A stretch of DNA of 43,451 nt from an uncultured Lachnospiraceae bacterium. GTDB taxonomy: Bacteria; Bacillota; Clostridia; Lachnospirales; Lachnospiraceae. The stretch covers positions 1 to 43,451 of the forward strand of contig CAJTZH010000012.1 in assembly GCA_910584325.1 (NCBI GenBank), given 5' to 3'. The position numbers and the translations under genes were made by a program. Under the pieces are notes generated by a model. That model had not been told where the DNA came from. It worked only from the letters and a program-made list of their open reading frames with translations, and searched no databases. Of this stretch, positions 16,250 to 24,556 are shown piece by piece (the first letter of the stretch is position 1; each line of letters begins with the position of its first letter).

Positions 16250-16933
16250 ATGGAATTATTAAGGGTTGAGAATCTTTGTAAGACATACGGCAAGGGTGAA
16301 AATCAGGTGAAGGCGCTGGATAATGTATCGTTTTCCGTGAAGCAGGGAGAGTTTATAGCGATTATCGGACCGTCGGGTTCGGGGAAGTCCACGCTGCTTC
16401 ATATACTTGGAGGCGTCGATAAGCCGACAAGCGGAAAGGTCATTATGGACGGGTGCGACGTGTATGCCCAGAATGACGAAAAACTTGCGATTTTCCGACG
16501 GCGTCAGGTCGGTTTCATTTATCAGTTTTATAATCTGATTCCGGTACTGGATGTGACGGAAAATATTACGCTGCCTGTTTTGATGGACGGGCAGAAAGTC
16601 AATCAGGAGAGACTTACGGAACTAATGACGACGCTTCGGCTTACGGGGCGTGAAAAACATTTGCCAAATCAATTATCGGGCGGGCAGCAGCAGAGGGTTT
16701 CCATCGGAAGGGCGTTGATGAACGCGCCCGCCGTCGTGCTTGCGGATGAACCGACGGGAAATTTGGATTCCAGGAACAGTCAGGAAATTGTGGAGCTTTT
16801 GAAGATGTCTAATCAGAAGTATCATCAGACGCTGATAATCATTACACATGATGAAAATATTGCTCTGCAGGCGGGACGTATCCTCGCGATTGAAGACGGA
16901 AAAATTGTCCGTGACGAGGAGGTGAATCGCTGA
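16250..16933 (+). CDS. ABC transporter ATP-binding protein (MacB/BceA type)
   Basis: 227 residues. Walker A GPSGSGKST (about residue 39), Q-loop FIYQFYNLIPVL, signature LSGGQQQRVSIGRAL, Walker B VVLADEPTGNLD, and the switch His in IITHDENIA. This is the lipoprotein-release/MacB/BceA subfamily that powers FtsX-like permeases. AAAAGGAG precedes the ATG. It overlaps the permease start by one base (TGATG). Its own promoter with a candidate operator lies upstream, so it can be induced separately from the two-component genes. Confidence 0.95.
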   Translation: MELLRVENLCKTYGKGENQVKALDNVSFSVKQGEFIAIIGPSGSGKSTLLHILGGVDKPTSGKVIMDGCDVYAQNDEKLAIFRRRQVGFIYQFYNLIPVLDVTENITLPVLMDGQKVNQERLTELMTTLRLTGREKHLPNQLSGGQQQRVSIGRALMNAPAVVLADEPTGNLDSRNSQEIVELLKMSNQKYHQTLIIITHDENIALQAGRILAIEDGKIVRDEEVNR

Positions 16934-19500
16934 TGAACGTGTTTCATAAGGTGACGCTTGAATCGTTAAAAAAGAACAGGACGCGGACCATCGTCACGAT
17001 TATCGGTATTATTCTTTCTGCGGCGATGATATGCGGCGTGACAACGTTTGTCAGCAGTATGCAAAGTTACCTTGTCAAAAGCGCCGTCTACAGCGACGGC
17101 GCATGGCATGCCGAGGCGGCGGACAGTTCGTATGAGACATATCAGGAGATTTGCGCGTCCGATAAGGTGAAAGATGCGGTATACGCGCAGCAGCTCGGCT
17201 ATGCGTATGCCGAGGGCTGTATCAATAAGTTTAAGCCGTATCTGTATGTGCTTGGCGCTTCAGAAGGATTTGAGGATATGCTCTCGATTCATATTACCGC
17301 AGGGAGGTATCCGGCGTCGGGAAATGAAATACTTTTGCCGGAGCATCTTGCTTCAAACGGCGGCGTGCGCTATAAAATAGGAGATACCGTTACGTTAGAA
17401 CTTGGAAACCGTGTCAGCGACGGTTATATTTTGACAAGAAATAATCCGCTTATTTATAGTGATAAGGATAAGGAGGCAGTTGTCGAGGAGACGCTTGAAA
17501 TAAGAGAAAGCCGGACGTATACCGTCGTCGGATTTTATGAAAGGCTGTCATGGCAGGTTGAACGGTATGACGCGCCCGGTTATACGGCGATTACCATCGC
17601 GGATACGGTGCCGTCTGAGAACTATCTATATGATACCTTTTTTATAATGAACAACCCGAAAGAGGTTTTTGGTTTCTTTGAGGGGAACGGGTTTAAAGGG
17701 TCGTTAAATTCGAACGTGCTGATGTATCAGGGAGCGTCCAGGTATAACGGATTTTATAATATGCTATACGGACTTGCCGCAATTATTGTCGCATTGATTA
17801 TGTTCGGTTCGGTTTCGCTGATTTATAATGCGTTTTCCATTTCCGTGTCCGAGCGGACAAAACAATTTGGTTTGCTTTCATCTGTGGGAGCGACGAGAAA
17901 ACAGCTTCGGAAAATGGTATTTTTTGAGGCGCTCGTAGTTGGCGCTATCGGAATCCCTGTCGGCGTCGCCGCCGGTGTTTTAGGAATTGCGGTTACGCTC
18001 TTTTTTATCGGCAATAAATTTATGGCGTTTGGTATGCCGATAAAAATGGGACTGTATGTCTCGCCGGTTTCCATTCTGATTGCGGTTGTGGTAGCGTTTG
18101 TGACCGTGATAATTTCCGCGTGGATTCCGTCAAAGAGAGCGACAAAAGTATCCGCCGTGGAAGCGATACGGCAGAATATGGATATTAAGATAACAAAAAA
18201 TTCCGTAAAGACTTCCAAGCTGACTTACCGGGTATTTGGACTGCCGGGAATGCTTGCAGGTAAACATTTTAAGCGTAACAGGAAAAAGTACAGAGCGACG
18301 GTAATGAGCCTTTTTATGAGCATTGTCCTGTTTGTTTCCGCGTCGGCTTTTTGTGAGTATCTGATGGAATCCGTCACGGGAGGATTTGGGACGAACGGAT
18401 ATGATTTAAGTCTTGAGTTATACGGGGAAGAATTTGGGGACAAAACGCCGGAAGAAGTTCTTGCGGTGCTTGAAACGGATAAGGATGTGAATCAGGTTAC
18501 GTATGTCGTGAAAAAATATTTTACAGGACGTGTTTCTGCGGAGTATCTGAATGAGAATGTGGAACGAACAGCAGATGATTTTTTGGAAGTGTACGGTTAT
18601 ATTTATTTTGTCCGTGACGAAGATTTTGCCGCTTTGTTAAGACAGTACCATCTGGATGAAAACCGGTTTATGGATTCGAAAGAGCCGCTTGGAATCGCGA
18701 TTGACGGAACGATGACGTTTAACCGGAAACAGGGGAAGTATACAAAAACAGAAATTTTCGGTTCGGATGAAAGCGTCATCAAGAGTTATGAGTGGCAGGA
18801 TGAACAGCAGGTTGAAACATTTTCGTTAAAGACCGGTAAAATAATTTATGAGACGCCGTATTATATTCAAAGTCTTTCACAAGGAATTAATATGATTTAT
18901 CCAATCGGACAGTTTGCGAACGTTCTTCCGGATAATGAAAGTGACGATGAGCAGTATTACCGGTATTTTATGACGTCCGGCAATCATGATGCCAGCTATC
19001 AGAACATAAAGTCTGCGCTTGCACAGAACGGCATGGCGTCAAGGACATTATACGATTACGCCAAGGATGTGGAGAATGACAGAAATCAGATTGTGATTAT
19101 ACAGGTATTGTCTTATGGATTTATTGTGTTGATTTCACTGATTGCGGCGGCAAATGTGTTTAACACGATTTCAACCAATATCAGCCTGCGGCGCCGTGAG
19201 TTTGCGATGCTTCAGTCGGTGGGAATGACGGCGGGGGGACTTCGGCGGATGATGAATTACGAGTGTCTGCTATACGGTTCGAAGTCGCTGCTTTTTGGTC
19301 TGCCTGCGGCGTGCGTAGTCACATATCTGATTTACCGCGCGGTTCTTGAGGGCTATGAAACGAATTTCCGTCTGCCGTACGCGGCGATTGGAATTGCCGT
19401 GCTGAGCGTATTTCTCGTGGTGTTCGCAACAATGATGTATTCCATGAAGAAATTAAAAACGGACAATTTAATTGACGATTTGAAAAACGAAAATATTTAG
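16933..19500 (+). CDS. FtsX-like ABC transporter permease
   Basis: 855 residues. An N-terminal membrane segment (TIVTIIGIILSAAMICGVTTF) is followed by a large external domain (about 40-270). Three FtsX helices follow (about 275-400, including SLIYNAFSISVSERTKQFGLLSSVGATRKQL). Then comes a second copy of the same plan: one helix near 455, an external domain, and three helices at the C-terminus with RRREFAMLQSVGMTAGGLRRM. This duplicated layout is that of peptide-resistance or lipoprotein-type exporters and is longer than a typical BceB. It pairs with the ATPase at 16250. Likely role: export or removal of antimicrobial peptides, and signalling to the kinase. Confidence 0.92.
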   Translation: MNVFHKVTLESLKKNRTRTIVTIIGIILSAAMICGVTTFVSSMQSYLVKSAVYSDGAWHAEAADSSYETYQEICASDKVKDAVYAQQLGYAYAEGCINKFKPYLYVLGASEGFEDMLSIHITAGRYPASGNEILLPEHLASNGGVRYKIGDTVTLELGNRVSDGYILTRNNPLIYSDKDKEAVVEETLEIRESRTYTVVGFYERLSWQVERYDAPGYTAITIADTVPSENYLYDTFFIMNNPKEVFGFFEGNGFKGSLNSNVLMYQGASRYNGFYNMLYGLAAIIVALIMFGSVSLIYNAFSISVSERTKQFGLLSSVGATRKQLRKMVFFEALVVGAIGIPVGVAAGVLGIAVTLFFIGNKFMAFGMPIKMGLYVSPVSILIAVVVAFVTVIISAWIPSKRATKVSAVEAIRQNMDIKITKNSVKTSKLTYRVFGLPGMLAGKHFKRNRKKYRATVMSLFMSIVLFVSASAFCEYLMESVTGGFGTNGYDLSLELYGEEFGDKTPEEVLAVLETDKDVNQVTYVVKKYFTGRVSAEYLNENVERTADDFLEVYGYIYFVRDEDFAALLRQYHLDENRFMDSKEPLGIAIDGTMTFNRKQGKYTKTEIFGSDESVIKSYEWQDEQQVETFSLKTGKIIYETPYYIQSLSQGINMIYPIGQFANVLPDNESDDEQYYRYFMTSGNHDASYQNIKSALAQNGMASRTLYDYAKDVENDRNQIVIIQVLSYGFIVLISLIAAANVFNTISTNISLRRREFAMLQSVGMTAGGLRRMMNYECLLYGSKSLLFGLPAACVVTYLIYRAVLEGYETNFRLPYAAIGIAVLSVFLVVFATMMYSMKKLKTDNLIDDLKNENI

Positions 19501-19514
19501 AAGGGAAAGAGCGT

Positions 19515-20597
19515 ATGGAAGCGTACCGTTTGGAAGACATTGTAAAACCGTTATTGGAGTGGTATGAACAACATAAAAGAGTACTGCCGTGGCGCGAGAA
19601 TAAGGACGCGTACCGCGTGTGGGTTTCAGAAATTATGTTGCAGCAGACACGCGTGGAAGCGGTTATCGCGTATTATAACAGGTTTTTAAAGGAGCTTCCT
19701 ACGGTGCGCGATTTGGCGGCGTGCGGTGACGAACAGTTGATGAAACTGTGGGAAGGACTTGGATATTATTCGCGCGCCAGAAATTTAAAGAAAGCGGCGC
19801 AGGTCATCTGCGCGGATTATCAGGGGATTTTTCCGACGGAGTTTGACGCGGTGGTAAAGCTTCCCGGAATCGGAACGTATACGGCGGGGGCAATCTGTTC
19901 CATTGCGTTTGAAAAAAAGACGGCGGCTGTTGACGGTAACGTACTGCGGGTGATAACGAGGCTGACGGCAGATTCCACGGATATTATGGATAATAAATTT
20001 CGTGAGGAAATGAAAAAGGCATTGGAGGCTGTTTATCCTGCCGGACGGTGCGGCGATTTTACCCAAAGTCTCATGGAATTAGGGGCGACGGTGTGCGTGC
20101 CAAACGGCGAGCCGAAATGCGGCGAATGCCCGCTTTCAAAATTATGTACCGCGTTTCGAAAAAACCGGCAGACGCAGTTTCCGGTTAAGAAAAAGAAAGC
20201 CGAAAGAAAAAATGTGAAAAAGACGGTTTTTCTGTTATGCTGTTGCGGGGAGTTTGCTGTCAGAAGAAGGCAGGAGGAAGGTCTTCTTCGCGGAATGTGG
20301 GAATTTCCGAATATTGATAAAACGGTTTCGGCAGGGGAAATCAGGGATTGGCTTTCACAGAGGGGAATTGTGAACGCCGCTATAGGGGAAGCTTTTGAGA
20401 AAAAGCATATTTTTACGCATGTGGAATGGCATATGAAATGCTATGTCGTGCGGTGTGATATGAAGGGAAACGACACGGCATGGAACTGGGTTACAAAAGA
20501 GCGGCTTGAGAGGGAAATTGCGCTTCCGACAGCGTTTCGGAAGGTGTATGATGAGGGGATGAAAAGGATGGATAAAGAAGAAATTTCTTATGAATAG
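19515..20597 (+). CDS. mutY: A/G-specific adenine glycosylase
   Basis: Removes adenine mispaired with 8-oxoguanine. 360 residues: LPWRENKDAYRVWVSEIMLQQTRV (contains the catalytic Glu), the helix-hairpin-helix LPGIGTYTAGAIC, the catalytic Asp in AAVDGNVLRV, and an FeS cluster C-x7-C-x2-C-x5-C (CVPNGEPKCGECPLSKLC). A C-terminal MutT-like domain (about 230-350) with GLLRGMWEFPN recognises 8-oxoG. The ATG at 19515 is 12 bases after the permease stop with GGGAAAG upstream, so it may be read through from the ABC operon. Confidence 0.96.
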   Translation: MEAYRLEDIVKPLLEWYEQHKRVLPWRENKDAYRVWVSEIMLQQTRVEAVIAYYNRFLKELPTVRDLAACGDEQLMKLWEGLGYYSRARNLKKAAQVICADYQGIFPTEFDAVVKLPGIGTYTAGAICSIAFEKKTAAVDGNVLRVITRLTADSTDIMDNKFREEMKKALEAVYPAGRCGDFTQSLMELGATVCVPNGEPKCGECPLSKLCTAFRKNRQTQFPVKKKKAERKNVKKTVFLLCCCGEFAVRRRQEEGLLRGMWEFPNIDKTVSAGEIRDWLSQRGIVNAAIGEAFEKKHIFTHVEWHMKCYVVRCDMKGNDTAWNWVTKERLEREIALPTAFRKVYDEGMKRMDKEEISYE

Positions 20598-20637
20598 GAT
20601 TAATCTGAATAGGAAAATATAAAACTGTAATATTCAG

Positions 20638-20666
20638 TTGACACATTGTGCCATCTGTCATATTAT
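20638..20666 (+). promoter_or_regulatory. Strong promoter of the type III antitoxin RNA
   Basis: Perfect TTGACA (20638-20643), 17-base spacer, TATTAT (20661-20666; an overlapping TATAAT is at 20664-20669). It drives a short transcript ending at the terminator at 20730-20760. Confidence 0.7.
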
Positions 20667-20670
20667 AATG

Positions 20671-20760
20671 ATAGAGAGGTCTCCATTAACCTTATGGTCT
20701 CGAATCATAGAAGAGATGAACATTAAAGAGTGGGAAGCTGCTTTGGCTTCCCACATTTTT
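20671..20760 (+). ncRNA. Putative type III antitoxin RNA (degenerate repeats) with terminator
   Basis: About 60 bases between a strong promoter and a strong terminator, directly upstream of a ToxN/AbiQ-like gene. This is the standard order of type III TA loci, where a repeat RNA binds the toxin and the terminator limits toxin expression. Two partial repeats share AGAG-N5-CATTAA (20675-20689 and 20712-20726) with a period of 37, close to known antitoxin repeat lengths, but the conservation between them is weak. The RNA role is inferred from context. Confidence 0.5.
20730..20760 (+). terminator. Terminator between antitoxin RNA and toxin gene
   Basis: GTGGGAAGC (20730-20738) pairs perfectly with GCTTCCCAC (20746-20754), followed by ATTTTT. 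Confidence 0.88.
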
Positions 20761-20805
20761 AGTTAAAAAATGCTTAATTTTTAAATGTAATGTGAGGGTA
20801 GTAAT

Positions 20806-21251
20806 ATGTTTACATTGCAAGAAAAATTGATATTTATAAATATTGAACAGAATTATCTGAAAGAATTACACGACGCCTGTTCGGAAGTGTATTATAAGGA
20901 AAAAGGATATGAGAGTAAACCGTACATAGGAATTCTTATAAATAATGAAGACAGAAAGTATATTATTCCGTTAACGTCCGCAAAAGAGAAGCATAAGACG
21001 TGGAAAAATGTGGATAGAGATTGTTATTTAATATATGAAATGGCAGAAAAATCCTGTATGGGTCAGAAAGATATATGGATAGATGCAGGCGGCGATAAAG
21101 TAAAACATATTCTTTCGGTTATGGATATTTGATAGAAAAAGTAAATAAATTATACAACAGACAGATGAAGACAGGAAGAATTGACAAATTTTGTTGTGAT
21201 TTTAGAGCATTGGAGTGTGTCGCAGACAGAAGACGAAAAGAAGAAATATAG
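20806..21251 (+). pseudogene. Decayed type III toxin gene (ToxN/AbiQ/CptN-like endoribonuclease)
   Basis: The first frame (20806-21132, 108 residues) carries the toxin's N-terminal half: KPYIGILINNEDRKYIIPLTSAKEKHKTWKN matches the family plan of YIGI, a hydrophobic strand, then PLTS-x-K-x-x-H. It stops at LSVMDI, where the family normally goes on. A second frame (about 21129-21251) then reads LIEKVNKLYNRQMKTGR and KFCCDFRALE, matching the family C-terminus, including the Cys-x-Phe-x-x-Leu-Glu end. So an internal segment of several dozen codons is gone and the frame is shifted. The toxin should be inactive. A GAGGG ribosome site precedes the ATG. Confidence 0.75.
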
Positions 21252-21258
21252 TATTTAA

Positions 21259-21294
21259 GGCGCAAGGATAAAATCAATCCGTTGCGCCTTTTTT
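21259..21294 (+). terminator. Rho-independent terminator
   Basis: GGCGCAAGGAT (21259-21269) pairs with ATCC-G-TTGCGCC (21277-21288), one bulged G, then TTTTTT. Confidence 0.85.
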
Positions 21295-21361
21295 CTGATT
21301 TAAATTTTTTCGCACAACTTAAACGCTCATCCGTTAATTCTTATGAAGGGAGGTTTTCTAC

Positions 21362-21811
21362 GTGTTCATGGACCTGGAAGAACAATATGATAAGATATAC
21401 CGCTATTGCTATATGAAGATTGGAAACAGGCAGACGGCGGAAGATATTACGCAGGAAACGTTTCTTCGTTTTCTGGAAAATGAAAATTATCAGGATATGG
21501 GAAGGAGACTCGCCTATCTCTATACTATAGCGAGAAATCTGTGCATGGATTATTTCAGAAAACCGCAGTCAATTCCGCTTGATGAGGAAATTCCCGTGGA
21601 AACGGATGAGGAAGGAATTGTTTCGCGGATTTCCTTAAAAAGAGCAGTGTCCGTTTTGGAAGAATGGGAACAGGAACTTTTGTTTCTGCGGTTTGTCAAT
21701 GAAGTTCCGGCGAGTAGTATCGGAGAACTCACAGGACAGTCGAGATTTTCGGTACACCGCAGAATCAACCGGATTCTCGCGAAGCTGAAAAAGGAACTGG
21801 GCGGACGTTAA
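21362..21811 (+). CDS. ECF-type RNA polymerase sigma factor
   Basis: 149 residues with region 2 (YDKIYRYCYMKIGNRQTAEDITQETFLRFLEN, then LYTIARNLCMDYFRK) and region 4 (LEEWEQELLFLRFVNEVPASSIGELTG and SRFSVHRRINRILAKLKKEL), joined by a short acidic linker. The GTG at 21362 is used because GGGAGG ends eight bases upstream; an ATG lies two codons later. It is the first gene of an operon with a membrane protein and an ABC transporter, which suggests control of its own transporter in response to an envelope signal. Promoter not identified. Confidence 0.93.
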   Translation: MFMDLEEQYDKIYRYCYMKIGNRQTAEDITQETFLRFLENENYQDMGRRLAYLYTIARNLCMDYFRKPQSIPLDEEIPVETDEEGIVSRISLKRAVSVLEEWEQELLFLRFVNEVPASSIGELTGQSRFSVHRRINRILAKLKKELGGR

Positions 21812-21846
21812 TGACTGCAGATGGACAGCATGTAAGGAGGGATTTT

Positions 21847-22593
21847 GTGAACAAAAAAATCATAGAAGGATTAAAGGAACTTTACGCGGCGCCAAAACCG
21901 CAAAGAAAAGATGCGTTTCTGAGAAAACTTGCGGCAAAGGAAAGTTGGCGGAATAGCAACGGCATTACGGATTCGCTGTCTTATGGGAAATTTCTGACAG
22001 GACAGCTTAAGTATATGCGCAAATATAATTTTTTAATCAGTCTGGTTTTGTTTGGAATTGCGCTGGCGGGCACAGGCAGTATGAATAGAGATATTCTCTG
22101 GGTATTGTCCGCGTTTGTACCGTTTCTGGCGTTGTCGGCGGTGCTGGAGGGCAGGAAGAGCACGCGGTTTGGCATGGAAGAACTGGAGCTGGCTTCTAAA
22201 TTTTCCATGAAATCCGTCTTGATGGCAAGGCTGATGATTCTTGGAATCAGCGATGCGCTTCTTCTGGGAGTGGTGCTTCCGGTTATGCTGATGTCAGGGA
22301 AAAAGGAAGTGTTATATACGGGCGTTTATATTCTGCTTCCGTATCTGATGGCGGCTTTTTGGGGTCTTTATCTGACTAGGAAAGTGCGGGGAGGAGAAGA
22401 GGAGACGTTATGTTTTTTGGCAGCGGCGCTTGTGAGTCTGGGATTTCTCGTAATGCGGATTTTGGATGTGCGGTTTTTTGAGGCGGCTTATTATTGGAAC
22501 TGGGCGGCAGCAGTCGTCGTTTTGACTGCGCTGACGGGGCGGGAGTGTATGAGATTATTAAAAGAGACGGAGGAATATTCATGGAACTTGTAA
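21847..22593 (+). CDS. Multi-pass membrane protein, possible anti-sigma or transporter partner
   Basis: About 248 residues: a cytoplasmic N-terminal stretch of about 60 residues (MNKKIIEGLKELYAAPKP, then RKDAFLRKL) followed by about six membrane segments. It lies between an ECF sigma gene and an ABC ATPase gene, the place often taken by an anti-sigma factor. I see no zinc-binding anti-sigma motif (HxxxCxxC), so the role is open. GTG at 21847 is preferred: AAGGAGG ends six bases before it. An ATG at 21811 overlaps the sigma stop region but has no ribosome site. The ABC ATPase begins 13 bases inside its 3' end. Confidence 0.7.
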   Translation: MNKKIIEGLKELYAAPKPQRKDAFLRKLAAKESWRNSNGITDSLSYGKFLTGQLKYMRKYNFLISLVLFGIALAGTGSMNRDILWVLSAFVPFLALSAVLEGRKSTRFGMEELELASKFSMKSVLMARLMILGISDALLLGVVLPVMLMSGKKEVLYTGVYILLPYLMAAFWGLYLTRKVRGGEEETLCFLAAALVSLGFLVMRILDVRFFEAAYYWNWAAAVVVLTALTGRECMRLLKETEEYSWNL

Positions 22594-23288
22594 TAGACAG
22601 GCTGACAAAGCAGTATCAGAATAAGATTGCCGTGGACAGGATATCGCTGAATCTGGGGGCGGGAGTGCATGGGCTTCTGGGAGCGAACGGAGCGGGAAAG
22701 ACGACTCTCATGAGAATGGCCTGCGGTATCTTAAAACCGACGTGCGGCTCGGTGATGTTTGACGGTATCGATGTGGCGGACGAGCGGTATCGTGACGGAT
22801 TGGGGTATCTTCCGCAGGATTTCGGATATTACCCGAATTTTACCGGCTGGGATTTTCTTTTGTATATGTGCGCGTTGAAAGGGATTGATAAGAAACGGGC
22901 GGAAAAAAGGGCGCGGGAATTACTGGAAATCGTAGGACTTGAAGGTATGGAAAAAAAGAAGATTAGGACGTATTCCGGCGGAATGAAACAGCGGCTGGGG
23001 ATTGCGCAGGCATTATTAAATTACCCGAGACTGATTATTCTCGATGAACCGACGGCGGGGCTGGACCCGAAAGAACGGGTCAGATTCCGTAATCTTATCG
23101 CAAAGCTCGGGAAGGAGAACATTGTAATTCTGTCAACCCATATTGTTTCGGATGTGGAACATATCGCCGACAGGATTTTGATGATGAAGGACGGGCAGAT
23201 TATTTTTAACGGAAATAAGGAAGACGTGGGGAAAGATTTGGAAGAATTTTATCTGGAACAGTTCGGGGAGGTATCGGAGCATGAATAA
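22581..23288 (+). CDS. ABC transporter ATP-binding protein
   Basis: 235 residues. Walker A GANGAGKTT, Q-loop YLPQDFGYYPNFTG, signature YSGGMKQRLGIAQAL, Walker B LIILDEPTAGLDP, and the switch His in STHIVSDVE. It belongs to the ABC-2/CcmA-like family that partners multi-pass permeases. The ATG at 22581 follows GGAGG inside the preceding gene; the longer frame from 22494 has no support. It overlaps the permease gene by eight bases. Confidence 0.93.
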   Translation: MELVIDRLTKQYQNKIAVDRISLNLGAGVHGLLGANGAGKTTLMRMACGILKPTCGSVMFDGIDVADERYRDGLGYLPQDFGYYPNFTGWDFLLYMCALKGIDKKRAEKRARELLEIVGLEGMEKKKIRTYSGGMKQRLGIAQALLNYPRLIILDEPTAGLDPKERVRFRNLIAKLGKENIVILSTHIVSDVEHIADRILMMKDGQIIFNGNKEDVGKDLEEFYLEQFGEVSEHE

Positions 23289-24462
23289 TTTTTGGGAAAT
23301 TGTCAAATTTGAGTATCGGAAATTATTTGGCAGAAAAATGGTATGGCTGACATTGGGAGTGTGTATCGCCATTATAGCTGTTTCCTGCTGCGGTAGTTTA
23401 TTGGGGGATTTTATCGTGGACGGAAGCTATTATGATTCCAATTACCATATCCTCAGGAAGGATATTGAAAATGCGAAAGCATTATCAGGGAGGGCGGTTG
23501 ATGATGAATTGATTGAAGAGATGCGAAACGCTTATCAAAAAGCCAGTCCGTCCGATTATATTTCGTATATGGACTACGCGAGACCGTATATGGAGATTTA
23601 CCGGATTGTCAATAATATTTCCGGCGAGGAAGTAACGAATGCAAAACAGTATTATGCGGCGCGGGAAAAACTGCTGGAGACTTTCTGGAGGAGGGAACGT
23701 CTGACAGAGGGGGAGGAAACGTGGCTGAAGGCGCGTGAAGAGGAACTTTCAAAACCGTTTGTTTATGAATATTCGTCCGGGTGGCACCGCAGCGCCCTTA
23801 TGGGGTATACCGTGGCGCTTGTGATGGCGTTTGTGACAGGAATCTGTGTTCCGCTGATTTTTACGGAAGAGCATTTGCAAAGAACGGCGCAGGTTAATTT
23901 CTGCGCGAAAAACGGAAAAGAAAAGCTGTATCTTGCAAAGGCGTTTACAGCGGTCAGTTTTTCCACGGCGGCAAATCTGGTTCTGGCGGCTGTTACGTTT
24001 GCTGTTACGCTGCTGATTTACGGGACGGATGGATTTGACGCGCAGATACAGCTGCTGCTGCCGATGAGTTCCCTTTCCATGACCGTAGGGGAGTGCGCGG
24101 TTATTGTGCTTGGCATGAGCTTTTTGGCGGCGCTGTTCTACTGTGTTTTGGCGATGCTTCTTGCGGAGTGTTTTAAGAATAATGTTGTTCCGTTGGGAAT
24201 GCTGATAGGTTCGATTTTGATACTGAATATGATTTCTATACCGGATAATCTGCGTGTTTTATCGCAGATTTATAACTGTATTCCGCAGCAGCTCGTGTCA
24301 TTTGCGGGTATGAGGAGTAATAAACTGTTTTCTCTGTTTGGAACGTATTTTACAAGGCAGCAGATTGTACCGTTTATTTACCTGATAATTTGTGCCGCGG
24401 GTCTTGTTGTCTGCCGCAGGGTGTACCTAAGTTATCAGGTCGGAAAGGCTTACGGAAAATAA
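23281..24462 (+). CDS. ABC-2 type transporter permease
   Basis: 393 residues. One N-terminal membrane segment (MVWLTLGVCIAIIAVSCCGSL), an external domain of about 130 residues, and five or so further membrane segments (from SALMGYTVALVMAFVTGICV on). Together with the ATPase it forms an exporter whose substrate is unknown. As the last gene of the ECF-sigma operon it is probably the regulated output. Confidence 0.88.
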   Translation: MNNFWEIVKFEYRKLFGRKMVWLTLGVCIAIIAVSCCGSLLGDFIVDGSYYDSNYHILRKDIENAKALSGRAVDDELIEEMRNAYQKASPSDYISYMDYARPYMEIYRIVNNISGEEVTNAKQYYAAREKLLETFWRRERLTEGEETWLKAREEELSKPFVYEYSSGWHRSALMGYTVALVMAFVTGICVPLIFTEEHLQRTAQVNFCAKNGKEKLYLAKAFTAVSFSTAANLVLAAVTFAVTLLIYGTDGFDAQIQLLLPMSSLSMTVGECAVIVLGMSFLAALFYCVLAMLLAECFKNNVVPLGMLIGSILILNMISIPDNLRVLSQIYNCIPQQLVSFAGMRSNKLFSLFGTYFTRQQIVPFIYLIICAAGLVVCRRVYLSYQVGKAYGK

Positions 24463-24485
24463 TGGATGAATTTTTGTGAAAAACT

Positions 24486-24514
24486 TTGATGATTTATGGA
24501 AAGCATTGTATAAT
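24486..24514 (+). promoter_or_regulatory. SigA-type promoter of the PPK2 gene
   Basis: TTGATG (24486-24491), 17-base spacer, perfect TATAAT (24509-24514); the ATG at 24557 is about 35 bases past the expected start of transcription. Confidence 0.75.
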
Positions 24515-24556
24515 ATGAAGTAAAGAAATCATTATGTCCGGAAGGAGATGTTTTTC

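Noticed and set aside
20638..20760. A riboswitch or T-box upstream of the 20806 ORF
   Set aside because: The transcript before the terminator is too short (about 60 bases), no T-box motif is present, and the downstream gene is toxin-like, fitting a type III antitoxin better.
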